DNA of 7,011 nucleotides from CAZXIY01 sp964640935 (GTDB lineage: Archaea > Thermoplasmatota > Thermoplasmata > Methanomassiliicoccales > Methanomethylophilaceae). The translations under genes and the position numbers were made by a program. The stretch spans positions 1 through 7,011 of the forward strand of contig CAZXIY010000060.1 in the NCBI GenBank assembly GCA_964640935.1, written 5' to 3'. The notes beneath the pieces are model-generated. The model worked only from the letters and a program-made list of their open reading frames with translations. It did not search any database and had not been told where the DNA came from. Shown piece after piece: positions 1-6,613 of the stretch. Positions within the stretch are counted from its first letter, which is position 1, and every line of letters begins with the position of its first letter.

Positions 1-794
1 GAAGCGACGATCTTGCCGCCTAGCTCCAAGATCTCCTCCCTCATTTCCTCGAATACCGCCGACCCTGCCATGGATCCACAGTTTTCAGCCAGGGATGTCG
101 CGTGATCGCCTATCCTCTCTACTATCCTGCACAGGGTGTACAGTTTCGTCGTCTCGCAGGGATCCAATCCCATCTTCTTCGCAACCGAGATATCGCTCTG
201 GGACATATTCGTCTGACGTGTGATCATCCATTCCAGACGGTCCACCTCCCTGTCCCTTGCGGACACCGCTTTGAACTTCCCTTTATCCCCTGTCTTCACA
301 GCAGAGAACGTGTCCGTCAGCATGTTCCTCACCAGGAATACCATCCTTCCGAAACTCTTGTCAAGCTTCATCTCCGACGGGTCGACGAGATCCTTGATTG
401 TGACGCTGCTGTCGTTGCCTTCCAGGATCTCCAGCCCTATCGCTATGCGGACGAACCTCTCGATAACGTCCATATCCATGCCGGTGAGACCGTCGTCGGA
501 ATAGACCTCGATGGTGCTGTAGCCGGCCATATACGCTCCGAGAAGCATCCTGAACAGGAACTCCTGATCGTCCACCCCGTCCACGCATATCCTTTTGCTG
601 TCGTGGCGTGCGGTCTTCACAACACCTGCGGATGCGACATTGAGACTGCCGTCGCTCTGCTGCGTTATGCTTACGGGATCGTTCTTCTTCAATCCGTTCG
701 AAAGTATCCAATCCTTGGGAAGCGTGACGATGAACGACGACCCTCCGGTCATCTGGATCCTTCTGACATCCATGGATGTCACATATCCATTCAT
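1..794 (-). CDS. phoU: Phosphate regulator PhoU with N-terminal AbrB-like domain (3' end cut by window edge)
   Basis: The visible 264 codons start at the ATG at 794-792 and run off the left edge, so the C-terminus is missing (archaeal relatives are, from memory, about 320-340 residues). Residues 11-30 (RRIQMTGGSSFIVTLPKDWI) are the typical SpoVT/AbrB-like opening of archaeal PhoU proteins, a swapped-hairpin fold that often binds DNA. From about residue 120 the protein is helical and PhoU-like. It has an acidic repeat motif at 179-186 (ARDREVDR) and a second-repeat motif at 223-231 (RIVERIGDH), both typical of PhoU metal sites. PhoU proteins sense phosphate status by interacting with the Pst transporter; in archaea the fused AbrB part suggests direct DNA binding, which is inference. 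The gene diverges from pstS across a shared AT-rich region. No Shine-Dalgarno precedes the ATG, so the message may be leaderless. M8 is an alternative start. Confidence 0.93.
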   Translation of the reverse strand, partial: MNGYVTSMDVRRIQMTGGSSFIVTLPKDWILSNGLKKNDPVSITQQSDGSLNVASAGVVKTARHDSKRICVDGVDDQEFLFRMLLGAYMAGYSTIEVYSDDGLTGMDMDVIERFVRIAIGLEILEGNDSSVTIKDLVDPSEMKLDKSFGRMVFLVRNMLTDTFSAVKTGDKGKFKAVSARDREVDRLEWMITRQTNMSQSDISVAKKMGLDPCETTKLYTLCRIVERIGDHATSLAENCGSMAGSAVFEEMREEILELGGKIVA

Positions 795-829
795 CGTATA
801 ACTATATGTTGTATATTTATTCTATTTAT

Positions 830-843
830 TACAATATATTGTA
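830..843. repeat. Perfect 14-bp palindrome, candidate operator
   Basis: TACAATATATTGTA reads identically on both strands. It sits in the middle of the phoU/pstS intergenic region, just upstream of the TATA-like element assigned to pstS. One half-site (TACAATAT) recurs at 869-876. Its placement suggests a binding site for a dimeric regulator of one or both genes. In A/T-rich DNA, short palindromes also arise by chance, so the operator role is inference. Confidence 0.45.
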
Positions 844-893
844 CTATATAATATGTCGAATAGCTATATACAATATTCGGAAATCTTCGATCC

Positions 894-900
894 AAGGTGA
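894..900 (+). promoter_or_regulatory. Ribosome binding site that fixes the TTG start of pstS
   Basis: AAGGTGA is complementary to the 3' end of archaeal 16S rRNA. It lies 7 nt before the TTG at 908-910, and no in-frame ATG or GTG lies at a suitable distance. The same nine bases CCAAGGTGA precede sufC at 4591-4599. Confidence 0.8.
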
Positions 901-907
901 AAATACC

Positions 908-1762
908 TTGAACAGCAACCAAAAAATCATCGCAGCGATACTAATCACTGCGGTAGTCTGCATTGCAGGCACATTTGCTGCCGTCGGGAACAACCATTCC
1001 GACAGCAACAAGATCACTTTGAACATAGGCGGCTCGTCAACGGTACAGCCGCTGATGGTCTCCTTCCAAGAGACCTTCGAGGACATATCCGGTATCAGAA
1101 TGAACGTCAGCAGCGGAGGGTCCAGCGTCGGTGCGTCGTCAACGATCAACGGGACCTTCAACATCGGTATGCTCTCCAGAGATCTGAAGGAAAGCGAGAC
1201 ATCCGGCGGTCTCGTGCAGTATACGATCGGCAAGGATGCAGTCTCGATCATCATCAACAGCTCCGTGACTGGCGTCGATTCTCTGACCCTCGATCAAATT
1301 GCGAAGATCTACAACGGGGAGATAACGAATTGGAATGAGGTCGGTGGCAACTCGATGAGTATCGCAGTCTTCGCCAGAGAGGAAGGATCCGGCACCCGCG
1401 AGTGCTTCGACGGAATGATGTCCAAGACCGTTTCGGGATGGACCATGAAGACCCAGGTCTCCCTGTTCCCGTCCACCGGCGGTGTCACGACGGCTGTCAG
1501 CACGACATCCGGCGGTATCGGATACGTCAGTCTCAGCGCAGCGGAATCCGCATCCCCGGATAAGATCAAGATCGTGATGGTCGACGGCGTCATGCCTTCC
1601 GAGGCGACCGTATTGGACGGCACATACGCGATACAGAGGAATCTCGTCCTTGCCACAAAGGGAGAGGCCACCGGAAGCGCATCCGTCCTGATAGAATGGA
1701 TCCTCGGTCCCGAAGGACAGAGGATCGTAGAGGAAGAGGGTTTCGTCCCGCTGAGTGCCTAA
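908..1762 (+). CDS. pstS: Phosphate-binding protein PstS of the Pst ABC transporter
   Basis: This 284-residue protein is the extracytoplasmic phosphate receptor that delivers phosphate to the Pst permease. Residues 7-26 form a hydrophobic N-terminal segment (signal peptide or membrane anchor). Mature-domain motifs are typical of PstS: IGGSSTVQPL at 40-49, SSGGSSVGAS at 68-77 and SRD at 90-92, which build the anion pocket, then the family block from TLDQIAKIYNGEITNW (127-142), and FAREEGSGTRE at 155-165. Length agrees with archaeal PstS. The start is TTG at 908, chosen because AAGGTGA lies 7 nt upstream and the next in-frame Met is residue 50, inside the mature domain. The single Cys18 is in the hydrophobic core but lacks a convincing lipobox, so anchoring may be by an uncleaved helix. 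It is the first gene of the pst operon. Family assignment is firm; specificity for phosphate is supported by the neighbours. Confidence 0.95.
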   Translation: MNSNQKIIAAILITAVVCIAGTFAAVGNNHSDSNKITLNIGGSSTVQPLMVSFQETFEDISGIRMNVSSGGSSVGASSTINGTFNIGMLSRDLKESETSGGLVQYTIGKDAVSIIINSSVTGVDSLTLDQIAKIYNGEITNWNEVGGNSMSIAVFAREEGSGTRECFDGMMSKTVSGWTMKTQVSLFPSTGGVTTAVSTTSGGIGYVSLSAAESASPDKIKIVMVDGVMPSEATVLDGTYAIQRNLVLATKGEATGSASVLIEWILGPEGQRIVEEEGFVPLSA

Positions 1763-1767
1763 AGGTG
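1761..1767 (+). promoter_or_regulatory. Ribosome binding site of pstCA overlapping the pstS stop codon
   Basis: AAAGGTG begins within the TAA stop of pstS (1760-1762) and ends 6 nt before the ATG at 1774. This favours the ATG over the in-frame GTG at 1765-1767, which lies within the site itself. The arrangement suggests translational coupling of receptor and permease. Confidence 0.7.
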
Positions 1768-1773
1768 CCGCAG

Positions 1774-3723
1774 ATGTACGAAGACCGGAACGGCATCATC
1801 GGAAGGATCGACGGCGACCGCATCGTCAGATACGCGCTGATCGCGATCGCGTCGATAACCGTCCTGATGATTGTGTCGATCATCGCATTCATATTTGCCA
1901 ACAGCACCAAGGCCATCGGGGACATCGGGATTATCGATTTCCTCACCGGCGTGAACTGGGCTCCGCTCTCCGGAGAATACGGATCGCTGCCTCTCATCGC
2001 CGGCACGGTGCTGGTCACCATCGGAGCGATGGTCATATCCATACCGCTCGGATTGGGTGCGGCGATATACATCTCGGAAATGGCCCCCGAAAGGATCAAG
2101 GCCCCTCTGAAATCGATATGCGAGATCTTCGCCGGGATACCGTCCGTAGTCTACGGATTCTTCGGATTGGTCGTCCTGGTGCCGTTCCTAAGACAAACTT
2201 TCCCTGACAACCTTTTATTCGGATCGTCATGGCTCGCCGGCTCCATACTGCTGGGTATCATGGCTCTCCCCACGATAATCTCTGTGTCCGAGGATGCTCT
2301 CAGAGCCGTCCCGAGATCCTACAGAGAAGCGTCCCTGGCTATGGGGGCCACGAGATGGGACACCATCAGGAACGTCGTCATCCCCGCCGCAACCTCCGGG
2401 ATCGTCGCCGCAGTGATGCTCGGTGTAGGCAGGGCGATAGGGGAGACGATGGCCGTGATGATGGTCACCGGCAATTCTGCGATATTCCCGGAACCTATTT
2501 GGAACATATTCTCGCTCGTAAGGACGCTCACGGCGTCGCTCGCGCTCGAGATGCCGGAGGTCGTAGCAGGAAGCACGCACCAGTCCGCCCTGTTCCTGCT
2601 GGCACTGATACTCATGATAATGGTTCTGGCAATCAATCTCGCCGCGAAGTACGTCATAAAGAGATCGAAGATAAGGATGGGAACGATCGATGCGAAGAGG
2701 AGATCTCTCATAGGCATCGGACCGCATGCGAAAAGGACGGTCAGGAAGATCCTCATGGCCGCATGCATATTCCTGTTCTCGTCTGCGATGATATCGCTGC
2801 TGACGGCCCCCTGGATCGCATTGGTATCCGGGTTCGCACTTACATGCGCATACGTCGCCGTCTCTTCCTGTTCGCGGAAGATCGGCCCGAATACAAGAGA
2901 GCGTACGGCAACTGCATCGATGACCGCGGTCATGATCGCGGTCTGCGCGATACTCGTCATAATAATCGGGGATATCGTCGTCAAGGGCATCCCGGCCATA
3001 TCGTGGGATTTCCTGACCGCTTATCCGTCTGACGGCGGAAGGAGCGGAGGGATCTACCCGGCTATCGTCGGGACGCTGAAGCTCATCGCGGGTACATTGG
3101 TGATAGCATTGCCCATCGGTATCGCGACAGGCGTATACCTGTCGGAATACGCCGGGAATTCGAGGATCACGGGTCACATCAGGAGCGCGATAGACATCCT
3201 GAGCGGAACGCCGTCGATCGTCTTCGGATTGTTCGGAATGGCTGCTTTCGTCATATACTTCGGATGGAACTATTCGCTCATCGGCGGATGCATAACCCTG
3301 GCGATGATGATCGTCCCGACCATAATACGGACGACGGAGGAATCCGTGTCCGCAGTCCCCAACGAGTTGCGCGAGGCATCGATGGCCATGGGGGCAACGA
3401 AATGGCAGACCATCGTCAAGGTCGTTCTCCCGGCCGCTCTGAGCGGCGTGATGACGGGGACGATCCTCAGTCTCGGACGCGCGGCCGGAGAGACCGCCCC
3501 GATAATGTTCACCGCCGCCGTCGCATTCCAAGGCACGATGTCGTCGTCGATATTCGACCCGATAATGGCCTTGCCGTATCATCTGTACTATCTTTCGGCA
3601 GAGGTCCCCGGATCCGAGACCGCACAATACGGTACCGCGTTGGTGCTTCTGATCATGGTGCTGAGCATGTTCGCGGCAGCATCGCTGATCAGGCACCGCA
3701 ACAACAAGAGAACAAGGTTCTGA
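1774..3723 (+). CDS. pstCA: Fused phosphate ABC transporter permease PstC-PstA
   Basis: One uninterrupted 649-residue reading frame carries both membrane permease subunits of the Pst transporter, which are normally two proteins of about 300 residues each. Residues 1 to about 295 are PstC: a first membrane helix at about 20-43, more helices, and an EAA-type loop at 183-192 (YREASLAMGA) that docks the ATPase. Residues about 385-645 are PstA: a first helix at about 385-405 followed by VKGIPAI, and a second EAA loop at 532-541 (LREASMAMGA). Between them lie a basic linker (about 295-325) and two further hydrophobic segments (about 326-345 and 348-365), an unusual extra hairpin. The ATG at 1774 is preceded by AAAGGTG overlapping the pstS stop; an in-frame GTG at 1765 is less likely. 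pstB follows after 4 nt. The two halves together would form the pore that PstB energises. The fusion could in principle reflect a sequencing error at the junction, but coding is continuous and sensible throughout. Confidence 0.93.
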   Translation: MYEDRNGIIGRIDGDRIVRYALIAIASITVLMIVSIIAFIFANSTKAIGDIGIIDFLTGVNWAPLSGEYGSLPLIAGTVLVTIGAMVISIPLGLGAAIYISEMAPERIKAPLKSICEIFAGIPSVVYGFFGLVVLVPFLRQTFPDNLLFGSSWLAGSILLGIMALPTIISVSEDALRAVPRSYREASLAMGATRWDTIRNVVIPAATSGIVAAVMLGVGRAIGETMAVMMVTGNSAIFPEPIWNIFSLVRTLTASLALEMPEVVAGSTHQSALFLLALILMIMVLAINLAAKYVIKRSKIRMGTIDAKRRSLIGIGPHAKRTVRKILMAACIFLFSSAMISLLTAPWIALVSGFALTCAYVAVSSCSRKIGPNTRERTATASMTAVMIAVCAILVIIIGDIVVKGIPAISWDFLTAYPSDGGRSGGIYPAIVGTLKLIAGTLVIALPIGIATGVYLSEYAGNSRITGHIRSAIDILSGTPSIVFGLFGMAAFVIYFGWNYSLIGGCITLAMMIVPTIIRTTEESVSAVPNELREASMAMGATKWQTIVKVVLPAALSGVMTGTILSLGRAAGETAPIMFTAAVAFQGTMSSSIFDPIMALPYHLYYLSAEVPGSETAQYGTALVLLIMVLSMFAAASLIRHRNNKRTRF

Positions 3724-3727
3724 TACA

Positions 3728-4486
3728 ATGGAAGAAAACATAGTAGATGTAAGAGGACTCAACGTCTGGTACGGCGAGAAACAGGTCCTCCATAATGTGG
3801 ACCTGAAGATCGGACGCAATAAGATCACGGCATTGATCGGACCGTCCGGCTGCGGGAAATCCACGCTCCTCAGGAGCATGAACAGGATGAACGACCTGGT
3901 GAACGGATGCAGAGAGGAGGGCTGCATAGAATTCTCCGGGAATAACATATGCGACAGGGACACGGATGTCAACGGACTACGCACGCGCATCGGGATGGTA
4001 TTCCAGAAACCGAACCCGTTCCCGATGTCGGTGTGGGAGAACGTGGCCTACGGCCCCAAGATACACGGGAATGAGGACAGGAAGGAACTGGACGAGATCG
4101 TAGAGAGATCTCTCAGGCAGGCCGCCCTCTGGGATGAGGTCAAGGACGATCTTAAAGGATCGGCCATGGCCCTTTCCGGTGGACAGCAGCAGAGGCTGTG
4201 CATAGCAAGGACGCTGGCCGTATCCCCGGACGTGATACTGATGGATGAGCCCACTTCGGCATTGGACCCGATCGCCACCAACAAGATCGAGAATCTGGCG
4301 ACAGAGCTGAAGAAGGACTACACTGTGGCGATAGTCACGCACAATATGCAGCAGGCATCGCGCATAAGCGACCGCACGGGATTCATGTATCTGGGGAAGA
4401 TGGTCGAATTCGGAGATACCGACGATGTGTTCAGGCACCCGGCGGAAGAGCTCACCGAGAGGTACATATCGGGGAAGTTCGGATGA
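3728..4486 (+). CDS. pstB: Phosphate import ATP-binding protein PstB
   Basis: This 252-residue cytoplasmic ATPase drives phosphate import through the PstC-PstA permease. All ABC motifs are intact: Walker A GPSGCGKST at 38-46, the PstB-like stretch RSMNRMNDL just after it, a Q-loop in GMVFQKPNPFPMS, the signature LSGGQQQR at 149-156, Walker B VILMDEPTSALDP from 169, and the H-loop VTHNMQQA at 203-210. The QKPNPFPMS and VTHNMQQA blocks are characteristic of PstB rather than of other ABC ATPases. Length is normal. The ATG at 3728 follows the pstCA stop by 4 nt, with AAGG at 3714-3717 inside the end of pstCA as a weak ribosome binding site. It is the last gene of the pst operon. Confidence 0.97.
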   Translation: MEENIVDVRGLNVWYGEKQVLHNVDLKIGRNKITALIGPSGCGKSTLLRSMNRMNDLVNGCREEGCIEFSGNNICDRDTDVNGLRTRIGMVFQKPNPFPMSVWENVAYGPKIHGNEDRKELDEIVERSLRQAALWDEVKDDLKGSAMALSGGQQQRLCIARTLAVSPDVILMDEPTSALDPIATNKIENLATELKKDYTVAIVTHNMQQASRISDRTGFMYLGKMVEFGDTDDVFRHPAEELTERYISGKFG

Positions 4487-4494
4487 TCGGGACG

Positions 4495-4520
4495 TCCGAC
4501 GGCATCATTCCGCCGTCGGA
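4495..4520 (+). terminator. 9-bp hairpin after pstB, possible 3' end of the pst transcript
   Basis: TCCGACGGC (4495-4503) pairs perfectly with GCCGTCGGA (4512-4520) around an 8-nt loop, starting 9 nt after the pstB stop codon. No T-run follows, so it is not a classic intrinsic terminator. It may instead protect the 3' end or mark a processing site. The pairing is seen directly; the function is inferred from position. Confidence 0.45.
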
Positions 4521-4540
4521 AGGCACATGTCCTTCGACCA

Positions 4541-4603
4541 AATTAACTATTGTGAACAAATACTTATTAACAATGAGTAACCTAGTTCCCCCAAGGTGAG
4601 ATA
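4541..4603 (+). promoter_or_regulatory. Probable sufC-sufB promoter and ribosome binding site
   Basis: After the GC-rich hairpin the sequence turns A/T-rich. A TATA-like element AAATACTTA at about 4558-4566 would start transcription near 4588-4592, giving a very short leader. ATTAAC is repeated at 4542-4547 and 4566-4571, and ATTGT (4549-4553) is inverted as ACAAT (4570-4574), so a regulator could bind around the TATA element. AAGGTGA at 4593-4599 is the ribosome binding site, only 4 nt from the ATG at 4604. Confidence 0.5.
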
Positions 4604-5365
4604 ATGTTGGAGATTGAGAACCTCCATGTTGAAGCAGGCGGGAGAGAGATCCTCAAAGGCGTCAGCCTTAGCATCAGGGACGGAGAGACATGCGTGCTCT
4701 TCGGACCGAACGGATCGGGGAAATCGACTCTCCTCGCGGCCATCATGGGATACGGAACATGCAAGATTACCGAGGGAAAGATCATTTTCAAAGGAAAGGA
4801 CATAACGTCCCTGCCTGTCGACGAACGTGCGAGGATGGGCATCGGTATGATGATGCAGAGACCCCCGAACGTCGTGGGCGTGAAGCTCGGCGACCTCGTC
4901 AAGGCCGCCGCCAAGGGCAGCAAGGACGCCGTCGAAGCTGCGGGAGAGTTCCGCATGTCGAATTTCCTTCAGAGGGATGTGAACGTAGGATTCTCGGGAG
5001 GGGAGATCAAGAGATCCGAGCTGCTGCAACTCACCGCGCAGAAACCGGACTTCGTCCTTCTCGACGAGCCTGAATCTGGAGTCGACCTCGAGAGCATAGA
5101 CCTCATCGGAAAGAAGGTCCACGAGCTCCTCTATCCGCCGACCGACGGGAAATGCAGAGGCTGTACGAACAAATCGGACAGACATGTATCGTCGCTCGTT
5201 ATCACGCATACGGGTCAGATATTGGATTACATCGGAGCCGACAAGGCATACGTGCTGAAAGAAGGAACGATACGCTGCACGGGACGCCCGTCGGACATAC
5301 TCAAGGACATCAGAGAAAGAGGTTACGGAGAGTGCATATCATGCAGAATGGTGAAGATGGAATAA
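4604..5365 (+). CDS. sufC: Fe-S cluster assembly ATPase SufC (SmsC-like)
   Basis: This 253-residue ABC ATPase works as the energy-using partner of the SufB scaffold in cytoplasmic Fe-S cluster assembly, not in transport. ABC motifs: Walker A GPNGSGKST at 34-42, Q-loop MMQRPP from 83, signature FSGGE at 130-134 (the usual L replaced by F), Walker B FVLLDEPESGVD from 150, and H-loop VITHTG at 199-204. The form DEPESGVDLESID is typical of SufC. Two CxxC pairs stand out: C184/C187 in a short insertion (about 177-196) between Walker B and the H-loop, and C244/C247 near the C-terminus. A C-terminal CxxC is, as I recall, seen in methanogen SufC homologues; the first pair I do not recognise. Start: ATG with AAGGTGA 4 nt upstream. 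Its end overlaps sufB by 25 nt, which indicates coupled synthesis. Confidence 0.94.
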   Translation: MLEIENLHVEAGGREILKGVSLSIRDGETCVLFGPNGSGKSTLLAAIMGYGTCKITEGKIIFKGKDITSLPVDERARMGIGMMMQRPPNVVGVKLGDLVKAAAKGSKDAVEAAGEFRMSNFLQRDVNVGFSGGEIKRSELLQLTAQKPDFVLLDEPESGVDLESIDLIGKKVHELLYPPTDGKCRGCTNKSDRHVSSLVITHTGQILDYIGADKAYVLKEGTIRCTGRPSDILKDIRERGYGECISCRMVKME

Positions 5366-6555
5366 AGAAGGCACTCGACAAGAAAGGGGCCTTCGGACCG
5401 GATGTCGACATTGCCGAATATTCGGAAGGGGCCAAGGACTCCGAGAAGATCAGCGATCTCGAAAATACGGACGACAACCTCAAGGACCGCATGAACAACG
5501 TCGGCATAATATCCGACGAGAGCGGACGCTCGGGGACGATAATATTCATCGATAACGGCATGAGCCACTGTACCAACAAACAGCAGGAGGGCGTGGAGAT
5601 CATGTCCACCAAGGACGCTCTTGCCAAATACGATTGGCTCAAGGATTACAACTGGAAGGCCGTCGATCCGACCAAGGACAAATACACCGCGAAGACGTAT
5701 CTCGAGGATTCCGACGGATACTTCATCCACGTCAAAGCCGGATACAAGATCAAGGATCCTGTGCAGACGTGCATGATGCTCAACAAGAACAAGTCGATAC
5801 AGAATCTCCACAACATCATAATAATCGACGAAGGGGCATCGCTGGAGATCATCACCGGATGCACGACGACGCATCACGCCAACGACGCTCTGCACGTCGG
5901 CGTGTCAGAGATATTCGTCAAGGACGGGGCATCGCTCTCGTTCTCGATGATACACAACTGGAGCAGCAAGACCGCCGTACGCCCGAGGACCGTCGCGATA
6001 CTCGGAAAGAACGCGAGCTATGTGAACAACTACGTTCTCCTCAATCCGGTGGGCACGCTTCAGAGCTTCCCGGTCGCATATCTGAACGGCGAGAACTCGA
6101 CATGCAGGTTCAATACCATATGTCTGGCTCATAAGAATTCAGATATAGATACCGGCGGATCTGTGATACTCAATGCGCCCGGAACGAGTGCGGAGATCAT
6201 GTCCAGGAGCATCACGCGCGGCGGAAGAATGGTCGCCCGCGGCCGTCTCGTCGGCAACAGCGCCGGCGCGAAGGCACACCTTGAATGCAGGAGCATAGTT
6301 CTCGAGGACGGCGGCTCTACCGAGGCGATACCCGAGCTCGAGGCCACCGTGGCCGACGTCGAGATGACGCACGAGGCCGCTGTCGGAAAGATAGCCAGGG
6401 ATCAGATCGAGTATCTGATGTCACGCGGTCTCTCCGAGGACGATGCCGTCAGCATGATTGTCAGAGGATTCCTCGTCGGAGGCATAAGAGGCCTGCCCGA
6501 GAACCTCAAGAAAGAGATCGACGACGCCATATCGAAAGCGAACGTCGGAAACTGA
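5341..6555 (+). CDS. sufB: Fe-S cluster assembly scaffold SufB (SmsB-like)
   Basis: This 404-residue protein is the scaffold on which Fe-S clusters are built together with SufC. The N-terminal part (1 to about 95) is polar and probably helical; a SufBD-type beta-helix region follows, including TTTHHAND at 175-182. The C-terminal helical part contains THEAAVGKI (343-351) and LMSRGLSEDDAVSMIVRGF, hallmarks of SufB/SufD. Cys316 (in HLECRS) and Glu345 (in THEAA) align with E. coli SufB Cys405 and Glu434, and their spacing of 29 residues is the same, so this is a SufB-type rather than SufD-type protein. No sufD, sufS, sufE or sufU is adjacent, which fits the two-gene SMS arrangement in which SufB may act as a homodimer. 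The ATG at 5341 lies inside the end of sufC and is preceded by GGAG at 5327-5330 (10 nt). The in-frame GTG at 5332 sits too close to that site. Confidence 0.94.
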   Translation: MQNGEDGIKKALDKKGAFGPDVDIAEYSEGAKDSEKISDLENTDDNLKDRMNNVGIISDESGRSGTIIFIDNGMSHCTNKQQEGVEIMSTKDALAKYDWLKDYNWKAVDPTKDKYTAKTYLEDSDGYFIHVKAGYKIKDPVQTCMMLNKNKSIQNLHNIIIIDEGASLEIITGCTTTHHANDALHVGVSEIFVKDGASLSFSMIHNWSSKTAVRPRTVAILGKNASYVNNYVLLNPVGTLQSFPVAYLNGENSTCRFNTICLAHKNSDIDTGGSVILNAPGTSAEIMSRSITRGGRMVARGRLVGNSAGAKAHLECRSIVLEDGGSTEAIPELEATVADVEMTHEAAVGKIARDQIEYLMSRGLSEDDAVSMIVRGFLVGGIRGLPENLKKEIDDAISKANVGN

Positions 6556-6564
6556 ATGAACAAT

Positions 6565-6604
6565 GTGCGGGCCGGTGAGATCCGGTCCGCACGGTATTTC
6601 TTTT
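6565..6604 (+). terminator. Hairpin plus T-rich tail after sufB
   Basis: GTGCGGGCCGG (6565-6575) pairs with CCGGTCCGCAC (6582-6592), giving 11 pairs with one G-U, around a 6-nt loop. It is followed by GGTATTTCTTTT (6593-6604). It begins 9 nt after the sufB stop and lies between convergent genes, so it most likely ends the sufCB transcript. On the minus strand no comparable T-run follows the hairpin. Confidence 0.65.
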
Positions 6605-6613
6605 GAACTGAAA

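Larger units (their letters stand above)
795..907. promoter_or_regulatory. Divergent phoU / pstS promoter region
   Basis: This 113-bp AT-rich stretch separates the two divergent genes and must hold both promoters. For pstS, a TATA-like element at 844-852 (CTATATAAT) would place transcription start near 873-877, leaving a leader of about 30 nt that includes the ribosome binding site. For phoU, A/T-rich TATA-like sequence around 813-825 lies about 20-30 nt before the ATG, which fits a leaderless or very short-leader transcript. The motif CTATAT occurs three times (802-807, 844-849, 864-869). TACAATAT occurs twice (830-837, 869-876). TTGTATAT at 809-816 is the inverse of ATATACAA at 866-873. Promoter positions are read by eye and are approximate. 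Confidence 0.65.

Noticed and set aside
102..851. Open frame on the plus strand across the phoU region
   Set aside because: It is antisense to a confidently recognised PhoU and its protein resembles nothing known.
776..907. Upstream extension of the pstS frame to an ATG at 776
   Set aside because: It would translate the A/T-rich promoter region and overlap the start of phoU. The AAGGTGA site fits the TTG at 908 precisely.
2227..3990. Long open frame on the minus strand opposite pstCA
   Set aside because: Its translation is rich in Arg, Asp and His with no recognisable domain, typical of an antisense shadow of a high-GC gene. The plus strand encodes a clear permease there.
5152..5340. N-terminal extension of sufB upstream of 5341
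   Set aside because: It overlaps the conserved C-terminal part of sufC, has no SufB-like sequence, and no ribosome binding site supports it.
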